DNA of 64,000 nt. Source: Hysterangium stoloniferum. Lineage: Eukaryota; Basidiomycota; Agaricomycetes; Hysterangiales; Hysterangiaceae. The DNA lies in contig WHVD01000057.1 in NCBI GenBank assembly GCA_015178975.1, positions 186,001 to 250,000 on the forward strand, written 5' to 3'. A program made the translations under genes and the position numbers. Below the pieces are notes generated by a model, which was given only the letters and a program-made list of their open reading frames with translations, was not told where the DNA came from and searched no databases. This document shows positions 10,281 to 20,836 of this stretch, piece by piece. Numbering within the stretch: position 1 is the stretch's first letter; every line of letters begins with the position of its first letter.

Positions 10281-13134
10281 TCAACTTCGCGGTATCATCC
10301 CGGTCCAGTCATACTTGCTATACTTGTCTTGAAAAGCAGACACCCTCTCCTTGTTTGATCGGAAATCAATCCTCCTTGGCCGTCTCCACCGCCTGGGCTC
10401 GATATCCAGCTGGTTTCCAATGATTTCCGTAGCAAAATATCTGAATAGGAGGTCAATTGACAATATGCTAACGACTAAATTAAAAGCTTATTTACCGAGG
10501 AAATTCGCCACCACCTTTCTCACCTTCATCGATAGCGCCGTCGGCTTCTCCGGTACCCGCCGCCTCACCGGTTCCTTCTATAACATGGCCATACCCCTTT
10601 TCTCCTTTATAATCCCATTGCACCATAAAATACGGCAGATTTGGTACCATCGCACGTCGGAAACCACCTGGCCGAGCAGAAAAATCAATCAGTTTTTTAT
10701 GCTGAGACCATTCGGTTTCCGATTGTAAGATGGATTCCTGGACAAAAAAGGAAGATTAGTCATCTTCCCAAAGTAGTAAGTCATCGCGGGACGGGCACTT
10801 TGAAATATGCAGGTAAATCTTCATACACGTTCCACGGGATAGGCACGCATTCTATGTAGGTGTGCTTTTGCCATTTCAGATTGATGACCGTCTCAAAGAA
10901 TATTACTCCCTTATCCTGTTCGACATACATGCGCATGAGGCACTTCATAAAGTTCTGGGGGGCGATCAATTATCATATCGAGTTCGTCCGAGAATCGGGC
11001 AGGCTTACACGGATCTCATCCCACAAATCATCGTCACCTTCCAGGGTGGACAAATGATGTTGTATCGGGACAATATGACAATGTCCATCGACGAGTTCTT
11101 CATGCGGTGTACATGAAAGATAGCACCGCGTGGCCATAGCGATAACAGGGACTTTCGGTGGAGAATCATCTTCGCCATAGCAGTGAGGACATGAATCAAG
11201 GACGCGCTTAGTACGAGCATAATCTAGATAGAGCTCAGTGGGTAGATAGATGTCACAACAAGATGTTTACCATTAATAGCAAACTGTCGTTTCATCGCAT
11301 CCGAACGCATCTTTTTCCGCCCGAGCTTTTCGGCATTCTCATCCATGTACTCAAGATCTGACTAAAACAAGAGGATCAAATTCGACTCCAAACCACCAGG
11401 AATAGTCGTACCTGAAATTTTCCATCACTCATTATTGCCTTTGCAAGCTGTGCGTCAAGATTTTTCTGATCTGCCATCCCTGCGCCAAACTTCTCTTGTC
11501 GCAGCATGTCGCCAAGGGTTGTGCTGTCGTCATCGGCATTATATCGAACAAATTCGCCGGTCTTCGGGTCGTGCATTTCCACCTTTGAAGTTTAAAAATT
11601 CAGAAGAGACAATTAATTTGCACCGGATACCGAACAGCGTACCTTCTCCTTCTTCTTTCGATTTCCCGGCAAAATCTGAACATCCTCCTTACCCTGTCCG
11701 ACATCATAAAGTTGTCCTCTGGCATCCATAGTAGGCAGTATTTCCACTCTAATTTTCTCATTGACAGAAAGGCCACCGCTTCGAGCTTTTGTAACTTCTG
11801 CTTCATATTCACGTTCCAAGCGATCCGCATCCGCGCTTCCCATTAGCTTTGCCTTCAGGACCCTGGCTTGCAGTTTATTTAAATCTTCTGATGATAGCGC
11901 TGAAAATTTATTCGACGGTACGCTAGCAGGTGGTGTCATCACAGTAGGGATCGGCGTGAGAACTGAGTTCGCTGTTGCAGGCGACGATGCTTCGGATGGA
12001 AGCCGCAGGGAATCCAATCGTCGATTTGTGGGCGGTGCACTTCCACGACTAACAGGCGTTGAAGGACCGCTGTGATCTTGGCCGCCGGGCCTTCGGAAAG
12101 ATGAGCTATGTCCAAGCAGTGCAGAAGACCCGACTTCGGAGAACATATATCGCTGTTCAAAACCTTGATTGCCTTCTCGGTTTCTGCTCCGGTCGCCGCG
12201 ATGGCGATCATCTTCTTGTCCTCGTGATGAACGTCGGCCCTCTCTTTCGTCTAATACTCGTCGCTCCTCTTTGGCCGCTTCAAAGGCCTCCATAGACCCG
12301 AACTTGTCCAGGGCAACTTCCTCGACAGGACGATTTTCTTCTTCCGCAGTCTCGTATACCCGCCGCAGTTTCATCATTCGCCATTGCGAGCCGGGACCCC
12401 CTGGGGTCGCAGGTCGCGATTTAGGCGTCACGTATTCGTCTAGAGTTTTACCTTCTCTGAACTGAGGATTGATTTCTCTTGAACTGACCACGAGCTAGGC
12501 ATTTTTTAGAGTCTTGCGAAATATAGAAAGGTAATTAGCAATACCTTGTCAGGATTGGGACGTTCTGGAGCCTCTTTACGTTTGTGCTCAAGGCCCAACG
12601 CAGAAAAAAAATCAGCCCCTCCGTCTTTCTCAGTGGATTGTGATGGGCTATCCCTCCATCTCGCTGTTTTCGGTGCTTCATTCGAGGTTGGTATCGTAAT
12701 ACTTGTATCACCGAGCATCCAATCGTCTCTCTTCAAGCGAGTTTCGGAGGGTCTATCTGGAGGAGGTGGCGGGTCCTCGTCGATAATGTATGCCCGTGAC
12801 GTCAACTTTAAGCTTTCAGCTGTTGGAATGTCTTGCGCCAGAGGCTGGAGGGATTAAAGTCAGAGAAAAATGACCCGAAAGTGTTGTATAGTGATAATAA
12901 TACCGTTTCACCATCAATATTCTTTTCAATCCATACATCTTCTTCATCAGCCTCGTCAGTGATGTTCAAATGGCTCTTTTTGTCGTGCTTCCTCTTATGT
13001 TTTTTATGCTTGTGGTCATCATATTCATCCTTGTATTTGAGGCCCTTTTTGCGTTTTCGCTCGCTATGATCAGATTTCTCGCCCGTCCTTCCTCGTTTAC
13101 GAGAGCTGTGATCGTCGTCGGTAGTAAGAGGCAT
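10281..13134 (-). CDS. CWF19: Cwf19-like spliceosome-associated protein
   Basis: Model complement(join(10281..10440,10496..10737,10799..10954,11009..11223,11271..11361,11412..11582,11643..12494,12545..12844,12904..13134)), 805 aa, nine exons in continuous phase. Cwf19/CWF19L2 proteins bind late spliceosomes and are thought to act in post-splicing complex turnover. The N terminus is basic and K/H rich (KHKKHKRKHDKK, residues about 45-60), as in nuclear splicing factors. The middle is low complexity with NKFSALSSEDLNKLQARVLKAKLMG. The C-terminal half carries the CwfJ_C_1 region: SCPHC (about 559-563) and the HIT-like DGHCHIVPIQHH (about 594-605). CwfJ_C_2 follows with NFMKCLMRMY, ECVPIPW, FRRAMVPNLPYF and the terminal KYSKYDWTGMI. 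The start is the first ATG of the basic exon; the reading frame is uninterrupted. Confidence 0.93.
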
Positions 13135-13618
13135 TTATGACGTCACGTGACGTTGACGCGTTAGATCATGACTTTGGTCATTGATTTCGTAGTTCACCCT
13201 TACTCTACTAGAAAACCTTCCTTCGCGACGTATCAGAGCTCCCATATTATATCTTGATGGTTATTCGATATAGATGACTTTCCCTGGTTTTCGGATTTAT
13301 ATAAGTATATGGTATAAAAAATACTGTTATTCCAGAAATCGTTTCGAGCTACTCGGTCGCTTCGACTCTGGTCATATGTCAAATAAGTAATCCAGCACCA
13401 TGCGAACATAAACACCTAGTGTGATACCGTTGGCTTCAGGGGATCCAAAGATGAATCCACACAAATTCGAAATGGTATTAGAAATAGAATATTGTAACAA
13501 TTAGAGACTATCTTTTAAAGAGACTTACAAGTCTACGTTGTTCTGGTGTTCGCCAAAATAAAATAAACCAAATCTGTTGGCGCCTACATTGAGAATGCTT
13601 ACCTAACGAGTTGAGCGT
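13135..13618. other. Mostly non-coding region with a possible exon at 13540-13588 (minus)
   Basis: Holds the Cwf19 promoter next to 13134. On the minus strand a short segment (about 13540-13588) reads ANRFGLFYFGEHQNNVD between a good acceptor and a strong GTAAGT donor. It may be a further exon of the small gene described next. No other gene seen. Confidence 0.35.
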
Positions 13619-13807
13619 CTAATTATCCCGAATCCTCAAGCCCCTCCCTCTGTCAAAACTCGACTGTCGAGCATCGTCCTCGACATCTTTCAAGGTGAGA
13701 ATTGCTGAAATCCGTGTGTTGGGTGCAAAGGACGATGTTGTCCGAAATTCTGGGAGGAGATCTAGGTTTTGGGGGGATGGATGGGTTTTGACCGAGGTGG
13801 ATGTCAT
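13619..13807 (-). CDS. Small unidentified gene or first exon, divergent from RPL25
   Basis: ATG at 13807 opens a 62-codon frame (MTSTSVKTHPSPQNLDLL...) with a conserved-looking centre TRISAILTLKDVEDDARQ and a basic stretch DRGRGLRIRD before TAG at 13619-13621. About 16 nt beyond the stop is a clear GTAAGC donor. Splicing it to the acceptor about 20 bp on would keep the same frame into ANRFGLFYFGEHQNN. Either the protein really ends at the TAG, or the gene carries an in-frame nonsense codon, or I have missed an intron. I do not recognise the family. Confidence 0.4.
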   Translation of the reverse strand: MTSTSVKTHPSPQNLDLLPEFRTTSSFAPNTRISAILTLKDVEDDARQSSFDRGRGLRIRDN

Positions 13808-13914
13808 GTTGGAGTACTGGACGATTTTCCGCTGTGATATTGTTTTACGGGAGAAATGTAATGTGTTATGGAACGCTGATCATGTTCTTTTCGGTTTTGC
13901 AGACACTCATTCCG
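13808..13914. promoter_or_regulatory. Short bidirectional intergenic region (RPL25 / small gene)
   Basis: Only 107 bp separate the two divergent start codons. It contains a likely 5' UTR intron of RPL25: donor GTAATG at 13858, branch-like gctgat, acceptor ttttgcag ending 13902. Control of a highly expressed ribosomal gene would then have to overlap the first exon of its neighbour. Confidence 0.4.
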
Positions 13915-14667
13915 ATGGCCACATCAAAAGCTGCAAAGGGCACGAAGAAGCGTACGTTTTAACTCACCCTGTCGCATTATCTTCTTAACAATAAGTATTA
14001 GCCGTCACAAAGCCCGCCCCTACATCCGCTACCGCAAAAGCCAAGACGGCAAAGAAGGCTGCTCTACAGGGGACACACTCGCATGGTGTTAGGAAGACCC
14101 GCACATCGGTTTCGTTCCACCGTCCCAAGGTATGTGTCTAATAGTGTGGGTAGCTATGGGCACCGGTGTTAATTGAGAAATTTTAGACCCTACGCCTTCC
14201 CCGTAGACCACGATACCCCCGCAAATCGATCCCTCATGCCCCGAGGATGGATCAATTCAGGACCATCGTTAGGTGTGCTAATTTTTGAAATGATCCTTCA
14301 AGTTCCTGCTCTGAATGTGCGGTTTCAGCCCGTTAAACACTGAAAGTGCAATGAAAAAGATTGAGGAGCACAACACCCTTGTCTTCATTGTGGACTTGAA
14401 ATCCAACAAGCGTCAAATCAAGGATGCTGTGAAGAAGTTGTACGATGTCCAAGCCGCCAAGATCAACACATTGATCCGGTATAGATTTGCACCCTTTTTT
14501 TACAGAGAAGATCCTAATGCCTTCTGCAGACCTGACGGAAAGAAAAAGGCCTATGTGCGGTTGACTGCTGACCACGACGCCCTTGATGTTGCAAACAAGG
14601 CATGTATGTTGACTCGCTGTCCTTCAACACTTTTAACCTTGTTTGCGAATAGATTGGCTTCATCTAA
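13915..14667 (+). CDS. RPL25: 60S ribosomal protein L25 (uL23, L23a family)
   Basis: Model join(13915..13951,14002..14129,14187..14272,14329..14478,14530..14599,14653..14667), 161 aa. uL23 binds 23S-like rRNA near the exit of the ribosomal tunnel and docks the signal recognition particle and chaperones. The N terminus is an alanine/lysine-rich tail (AKTAKKAAL), followed by the RPRYPRKS basic block. The globular core then reads [21 protein letters not shown] and [22 protein letters not shown], ending IGFI. All junctions keep phase. The last intron (14600-14652) begins GC (AAG|GCATGT) and ends AG; only this splice gives the conserved C terminus, so it is a GC-AG intron. Confidence 0.95.
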
Positions 14668-15423
14668 TTGTTCGTTTGGATCTGTGATAGTTAAGGCTAG
14701 TTTTAATCTATGTATCGTAGTATGAACCATGCCCATGCCATGCGCTTTTATCCAAGCTACGTAGTACAATGAGACAAAAGAATGAAGTAATCGCACTTTT
14801 TTTTTGATACGAACTCAGATCCACATTGTTGTTCGGAACCACAAAACCGAGACCCGAATTCCTGTTCCCGAAATACCTCAAAAATTTGTATACCAGCTAA
14901 GGGTCGGACTCTTTTAGATCCTTAACCGATTTAAAAGTCGGTTAGGGAGAGGGGTTTTATATCACACTCAGCGATCCTTTGAGATTTTGTATGATATATA
15001 TGATCCTGGGCTGGGCTTTTTCCGTGTATGCATGTTTAGACATGGATAGCGTTTGATGGAGAACTAGGCCGATCCTATGTATGAAACTTATTTTTGAGTT
15101 TTAAAACCCGTAATAATTTTTGGGGGTATATTCTGAAGAATTCTCCGTGCAGACTTCATATTTTCCACAAGATGCCGCCGTGGATGCCGCCGTGATGCCA
15201 CGCTGAGTGCGAAATTAAATGATCGCGTATTGTTGGTTGCCTTCGTCCCTCACCTCCTCCGCCCACCTCCACGCTGCCTTTCTCTCCTTAAAACCTGTCG
15301 TCCGCAGGTCCGACGGTAGACAAAGACTCACCTAAATCCCGTATTTCAATTGACTTGTCATTCTCTCACTACGGCCTCCCCGACCCACGCTCATTTCTTT
15401 ACATTTATACCCCAAAATCATCA
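14668..15423. other. Intergenic region
   Basis: About 0.75 kb with the RPL25 3' UTR and the mucin gene promoter. A short tandem ggatgccgccgt-type repeat lies at about 15171-15195. No gene recognised. Confidence 0.5.
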
Positions 15424-18273
15424 ATGATCACCTCTCTACTCACCGTCTTCATTCTTCTTTCATCTGTCACGGCAAATAACCATCTTAGACCAAGGCGCTT
15501 TGGCCACGTTCACCAGGCCCTTACGCGCAGTATTAGTGCGAAACATTTTGCCAGAGACAGTGGCTTACTTGACGGTATGCTAATCTTCATCCGCGTCCTT
15601 TCCTCTCTAATTGTTCGCAGGTCTCGGTTCTTTTCTCGGTGGTGTCAGTGATGGCGACGGCGATCCTAATGGACCTGGTAGCATTTCACATTCGGGTATG
15701 TGCCGACATTCAACTTTTTCCGCGCCGAACAATTATTGATGATCTCTCAGACCCTAGTATATCGCCTCCTCCGACATCTACGCTGACTTCTAGCACCCAA
15801 TCCACTCCGGATGCACATTCACAGCCCACTCCGGACATGCGTTCGCAGCCCACTTCAGACTTGCGCTCGCAGCCCACTTCGGACACACACTCACAGCCCA
15901 CGCCCTCTAGTATGTATTGCGCTTTTTCGCTTCGCCCGTCTTAATGGGCACTAAGCTGCTCGTCTATTTTTATTTCAGCGAGCCCGACTGATCCCGCGTC
16001 AAGTCCGACAGATGCAACCCCTCATACTGCACCCCCTGCAACTACTACGACTGATATCCCTGTTTCTCTTTCATCCCCATCTCCGTCGTCATCAAGTTCT
16101 TGTGTTGACACCTTGGGTTTGGGTTTGGGTTGCGTTGTGGGATCTCTTTTGGGCAATCCCACCTCGCCAGCATCGCCATCACCTTCGACTGACCCACATA
16201 GGCACAGTAGCATAACAGATCCTCCCTCCTCACCATCCCCGTCGCCTGCCACCCCGTCGTCCAGTTCAGATGGAGGCCTCTTGGGACCCGTTCTTAGCCC
16301 CGTCCTCGGTCATCACCCGCCGTCGAAGCCCACTGATACTGCATTCAGCGATACTGGCTCGCTTTCATCCCCATCTCCGTCGTCATCAAGTTCTTGTGAT
16401 GACACCTTGGGTTTGGGTTTGCGTTGCGTTGCGGGATCTCTTTTGGGCAATCCCACCCCGCCAGCATCGCCATCACCTTCGACTGACCCACATAGGCACA
16501 GTAGCATAACAGATCCTCCCTCCTCACCATCCCCGTCGCCTGCCACCCCGTCGTCCAGTTCAGATGGAGGCCTCTTGGGACCCGTTCTTAGCCCCGTCCT
16601 CGGTCATCACCCGCCGTCGAAGCCCACTGATACTGCATTCAGCGATACTGGCTCGCTTTCATCCCCATCTCCGTCGTCATCAAGTTCTTGTGATGACACC
16701 TTGGGTTTGGGTTTGGGTTGCGTTGCGGGATCTCTTTTGGGCAATCCCACCCCGCCAGCATCGCCATCACCGTCGACTGACCCACATAGGCACAGTAGCA
16801 TAACAGATCCTCCCTCCTCACCATCCCCGTCGTCCAGTTCAGATGGAGGCCTCTTGGGACCCGTTCTTAGCCCCGTCCTCCCGCCGTCGAAGCCCACTGA
16901 TACTGCATTCAGCGATACTGACTCGGTACCTATACCGTCAAACACACATGGCGGTATTCTGCCATCTATTGTTTCTGTTGTTTCTTCGATACTTGGGCCG
17001 GGGCCGCCTAGCAGTTCTGGAACGCCGCCATTTTCGCCGTCAGATTCGAAACCGCCCATTATCAGCGCACCATCCCCCACTGTAACCGATACCCCACCTG
17101 CTAGCGACAGTGGAAAGTCGCCGAATCCGTCAACCTCTCTATCTTCGCAGACAGTTCTTTCTGAAGGACCGATATTCCCCACCCGAACTCCTTTGCCTCC
17201 TGTTGTGACGAGCCTGAGCCGTCTCTCCATGCCCACGCCCGACAATTCGCAGCTCCAATTTGTCACGGCGACCAGTTTGGTGATCGCTGCTTCGCCGATT
17301 ACGACGCCTATGCCGAACCCCACGGATCCCGATGCACTGCCGAGCACCACTCTCACTCTTTCCAGCGGAGACAAGACGGCGCCCCCAGCAGTTCCAACGC
17401 TTCCAGCGAATCTCCCTAGCAAACTCTTCCCCCCAGGCCCAATTGCACAGCCCGGGCCAGGTGATGCATTGATCAGTATTCTCTTCAGGTTGGAGTTGAA
17501 TTGGGCGTTTGTCGTTAAAAATGACCAGGCATCAGGCCAGTTATTCCTTTACATGCCACTCATTATCAGCACGGCCCTAGGATTGGATTGTGAGTAAGAT
17601 GTTTATATTAGCGATTCTTGACACTTACGCATCTTACACAGCATCACAAGTGAAGACTTATGCTCTTGAAGTTCAAGTGCCCATTGGATGGGATGGTAAC
17701 GAGAATACGCTCGGAACAATGTATCTGGCCTACATTCCCCAATCGAGCGTTGACACGCTCGCGGCTATGATTCGCACGCCACACAGCGCCATCTACAACC
17801 TCGAAGGGGTCGCAGGCGAACTTGCCAATCAGATCGTCCCATCTGCCAGTGTCAATGCCGTCTCCTCTCCCAACGCTGGCGGGCCTATCGACCCTAGCTC
17901 ATCTAGTGCGCAAAGCCAGAAGTCTAAAACACGTTCGGATGCGATCATCGGCGTGTGTGCGGCGCTTGGCGGTATAGCTGCGCTTGTAGCGATCTGGTGG
18001 ATCGTGCGGTACCTTCAGCGCAAGCAGGCTTCCAAGCATCGCAGGATGAGCGACCTGAGCGACCCTAACATCAGTAATGGTGTGTATGGTACTCAGCACG
18101 ATGATAGGCGTACGAGTTTCTTCTATGCGGAGGATGAGCTGAGAGGCGGCTATGAGCCGACTCCTGTATTGAGCGGGGAGAGCGTCATGACCCAGCGGAT
18201 CAAGAATAATGCTGCCGCAGGGCACGCCCCTATTTCTGCACCAGTCCTACAACAGAACACCTTGAACTGGTAA
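15424..18273 (+). CDS. MSB2: Msb2-type signalling mucin (HMH-domain plasma-membrane sensor)
   Basis: Model join(15424..15574,15621..15695,15751..15909,15979..17589,17642..18273), 875 aa, all junctions in phase 1. Msb2 proteins are cell-surface mucins feeding the filamentation/pathogenic-growth and osmotic MAP-kinase pathways; their heavily O-glycosylated ectodomain is shed. Signal peptide MITSLLTVFILLSSVTA; then about 600 residues of Ser/Thr/Pro-rich sequence with SQPT(P/S)D repeats (exon 3) and a 98-residue repeat (exon 4). The extracellular Hkr1-Msb2 homology region spans about 622-740 (LNWAFVVKNDQASGQLFLYMP, VKTYALEVQVP, MYLAYIPQSSVDTL). A single transmembrane segment lies at about 765-787 (IIGVCAALGGIAALVAIWWIV), then a basic RKQASKHRR stop-transfer and a cytoplasmic tail of about 85 residues with SDLSDPNISNG. 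Assignment rests on the HMH-like block plus overall architecture. Confidence 0.85.
16065..16925 (+). repeat. Coding minisatellite, 294-bp unit x ~2.9
   Basis: Three nearly identical copies (16065-16358, 16359-16652, 16653-16925) of a 294-nt, 98-codon unit inside exon 4 of the mucin gene. The third copy has lost two small blocks (after ccatccccgtcg and around ggtcatcac), both in frame. Because the unit is a multiple of three, copy-number change alters only the length of the O-glycosylated stalk. The base composition also leaves the minus strand open across the array. Confidence 0.9.
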
Positions 18274-19676
18274 ACAAGGCTTTGGCGCTGTTACTTCACC
18301 CGCACCACCACCTCACACACCACCGCTTTCAATATTCTTCTCTTCCCAGTTTTTCGAACTCTGGCTTTTTTGTGCGGTTTATTCATGATGTTTTATATAT
18401 TGGCGGACAAGATCCTGCTATTCTGATTCCTTGTAACTTCTTTCATCCCATTCATCCCATTCTCCCTCGCTCTCTTCACTCTTACCCTCTTTTCTTCTAA
18501 TTTCATACACCACGCTTCTCGCATGAATAGCCTCTGTATACCCCCACACCCCCCTTACGGCCCTCATGCTTATTCCTTACGCTTAGCCCCCCGTCCTGTA
18601 ACCTGGACTTTGTTCTCTGGGATGTATGTGAACGAATAGAGGTGCAGTGTGTTTCACGGAGGATGGTGATGGTGATGTTGTGGGATGTATCTTTCATCCA
18701 GGTCCAGTTACTTTGTACTGCTGGCAGTCAGTTCGTTGCAAGGGATGTTGACCTTGAAATTATGCATTATGATATGCCCTTTTTTTTTTTTGGGCGAAGC
18801 GGCACATGTGTGGGATGTTTTGATATCTTAGTTACCACTCCTGCCTTGTGCAATTAATTGATGTTCCGCACGCATTAGAGATTTGGGAATGTTCGGGATT
18901 GGCCAGTAAATAAGGGCCTTGGAAGGTAGTGTATGCCAGAGCGAGGACAACCTGTCATTCAGAGAGGACAGGACTTTGCTTTGAGATTTCAACTATTACC
19001 CCTCTGATTAGGCTTCACTGCCTGTTCTCATGAAGTTAATTTAAATTAGTAGGGCGCTCAGACACATTCAGATAATCTTCAAGTGGGTGTCTATTTACAT
19101 TTTAAGCCGTCGCGAAGCTGGAAAGACAATTGATACATCCCTCTGTGTGTTGGAATATTAGGCACTATTACGACCGATGTCGAGTGCGACTGAGCAGTCA
19201 TTAAATTACGCGCTTTCAACGAGCCAACAATACCATAGCAGAAATCCCGTAGTTTTCGAATTATTCCTAAGCTAAAATAAATGTATTCCCTCAAATATTA
19301 GTGTTTGACTAATAAATGCCACCTAGTGCAATTTTTTTGATGGTATGCTTATCTCTTTCCCGGCCCACAGACAACCTAAGATCAACTGCAATATATAGTC
19401 AAGAGCATTTGATATTCTATTAAATTATTAGAGACCAACTTGAAAAGAACTTGTAAATATCGAGGCGACGCGGCTACTCTTCCTCAATATTTCTTTTTCG
19501 TAGAAAGGGAAATATAATAACGTAAATATTTTTGGAAGGTTATCTATGGACTTTTTTGTATCTGGTAAAATTGTTCTTTGTTTTCCATCAAAAGTCCACA
19601 TGCGTTTCAAACTCAGCTAGGACCCCGTAATACGTCTCTGAACTTGTTCAAACTTTTCTCCCTCTTTTTTACCACC
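18274..19676. other. Intergenic region, 1.4 kb
   Basis: Mucin 3' UTR (very C/T-rich just after the stop) and the ureG promoter. Frames at 18503-18697 and 18642-18857 have no supporting motifs. Nothing else seen. Confidence 0.5.
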
Positions 19677-20836
19677 ATGGCAAAACCAGTTGTTGTTAAA
19701 TTCCAAAATCAGCTTTCGGGTTCTACAGAACCTGATTTTTCTCATGATCATGGAGATGGCTCTGTCCACTCTCATGCGCCTGGTAACGAACACGGCCATA
19801 CTCACGAGCATCTGGAACATGCTGGTGAGTCTTTGCTTATCAAATATTCCCTATAAGGAGCTTCATCCCAATCCAGGAAAATATGCCGAGCGCGACCTGC
19901 CTGATTATTCATCCCGTAATTTTGTTGAGCGCGGTTTCACTATCGGAATCGGAGGGTAAGACGCCGTCTTTTCGACACTGGGGAATATGCGTGATTTATG
20001 AACCGTGTAGGCCTGTCGGATCCGGTAAGACGGCCTTGACATTGGCGTTATGCAGGCGCTTTCGTGAAGAATACAATATTGGCGAGTACCTGCTATAATT
20101 TGGCATTGAAAGCCTTACCAGACTGTACTAGCCGTCACAACCAATGATATCTTCACGTGAGTGTTTTTTCTCTGTTTGTTGTCAATTAAAATAAATTATG
20201 TGTGGGCGCAGCCGTGAGGACGCCGAGTTTCTAATTAGGAATGAAGCCTTGCCAATTGAGCGTATTAGTGCCATTGAGACTGGTGGCTGTCCTCATGCTG
20301 CTATCCGTGAGGATATATCCGCCAATATGGGCGCTCTAGAGACGCTTCAAGCGAAATTTGGATGCCAAATGCTATTGGTTGAGAGTGGAGGGGACAACTT
20401 GGCCGCAAATTATTCAAGGGAGCTCGCGGATTACATTATCTACGTCATTGACGTTTCAGTAAGTGTAGTATATTATACCAAAAGCGCTATTTGGACTCCT
20501 TGTTGCAGGGGGGGGACAAGATTCCGCGTAAAGGCGGTCCAGGAATTTCACAGTCTGATCTACTGGTTATCAATAAAGTTCGTGCGTGATTACTCTAAAT
20601 GCGGCATCACCTCTAAGATTATTTCATCCATGCATCGTTAGACCGATCTGGCGCCTTATGTTGGCGCCTCGCTTGAAGTGATGGACCGCGATGCAAAAAA
20701 AATGAGGGGCAATGGCCCAACCGTTTTCTGCAGCGTTAAACACGGTAAAGGGGTAGAGGACGTGGCTGAGTTGATTCTTGCAGCGTGGAAGGCTGCCGGT
20801 TCTCCAGGAAGCTCGGGAGGATTTGGTAAAGCTTGA
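19677..20836 (+). CDS. ureG: Urease accessory GTPase UreG
   Basis: Model join(19677..19824,19877..19955,20011..20081,20132..20156,20212..20458,20509..20577,20642..20836), 277 aa, normal length for fungal UreG. UreG hydrolyses GTP to drive nickel delivery into apo-urease with UreD/UreF. Visible features: a His-rich N-terminal metal-binding tail ([18 protein letters not shown]), P-loop GPVGSGKT (about 76-83), [27 protein letters not shown] with the invariant Cys-Pro-His metal motif, LLVESGGDN, and the guanine-specificity motif NKTDLA. All junctions keep phase. Intron 3 (20082-20131) starts GC (donor GCGAGT) and ends AG; only this splice yields NIAVTTND, so it is another GC-AG intron. Other urease genes are not in the window. 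Confidence 0.95.

Noticed and set aside
16607-17422. 271-codon minus-strand frame through the mucin gene
   Set aside because: It is the antisense of the repetitive Ser/Pro exon; composition keeps it open. Splice phase, signal peptide and HMH domain all support the plus strand.
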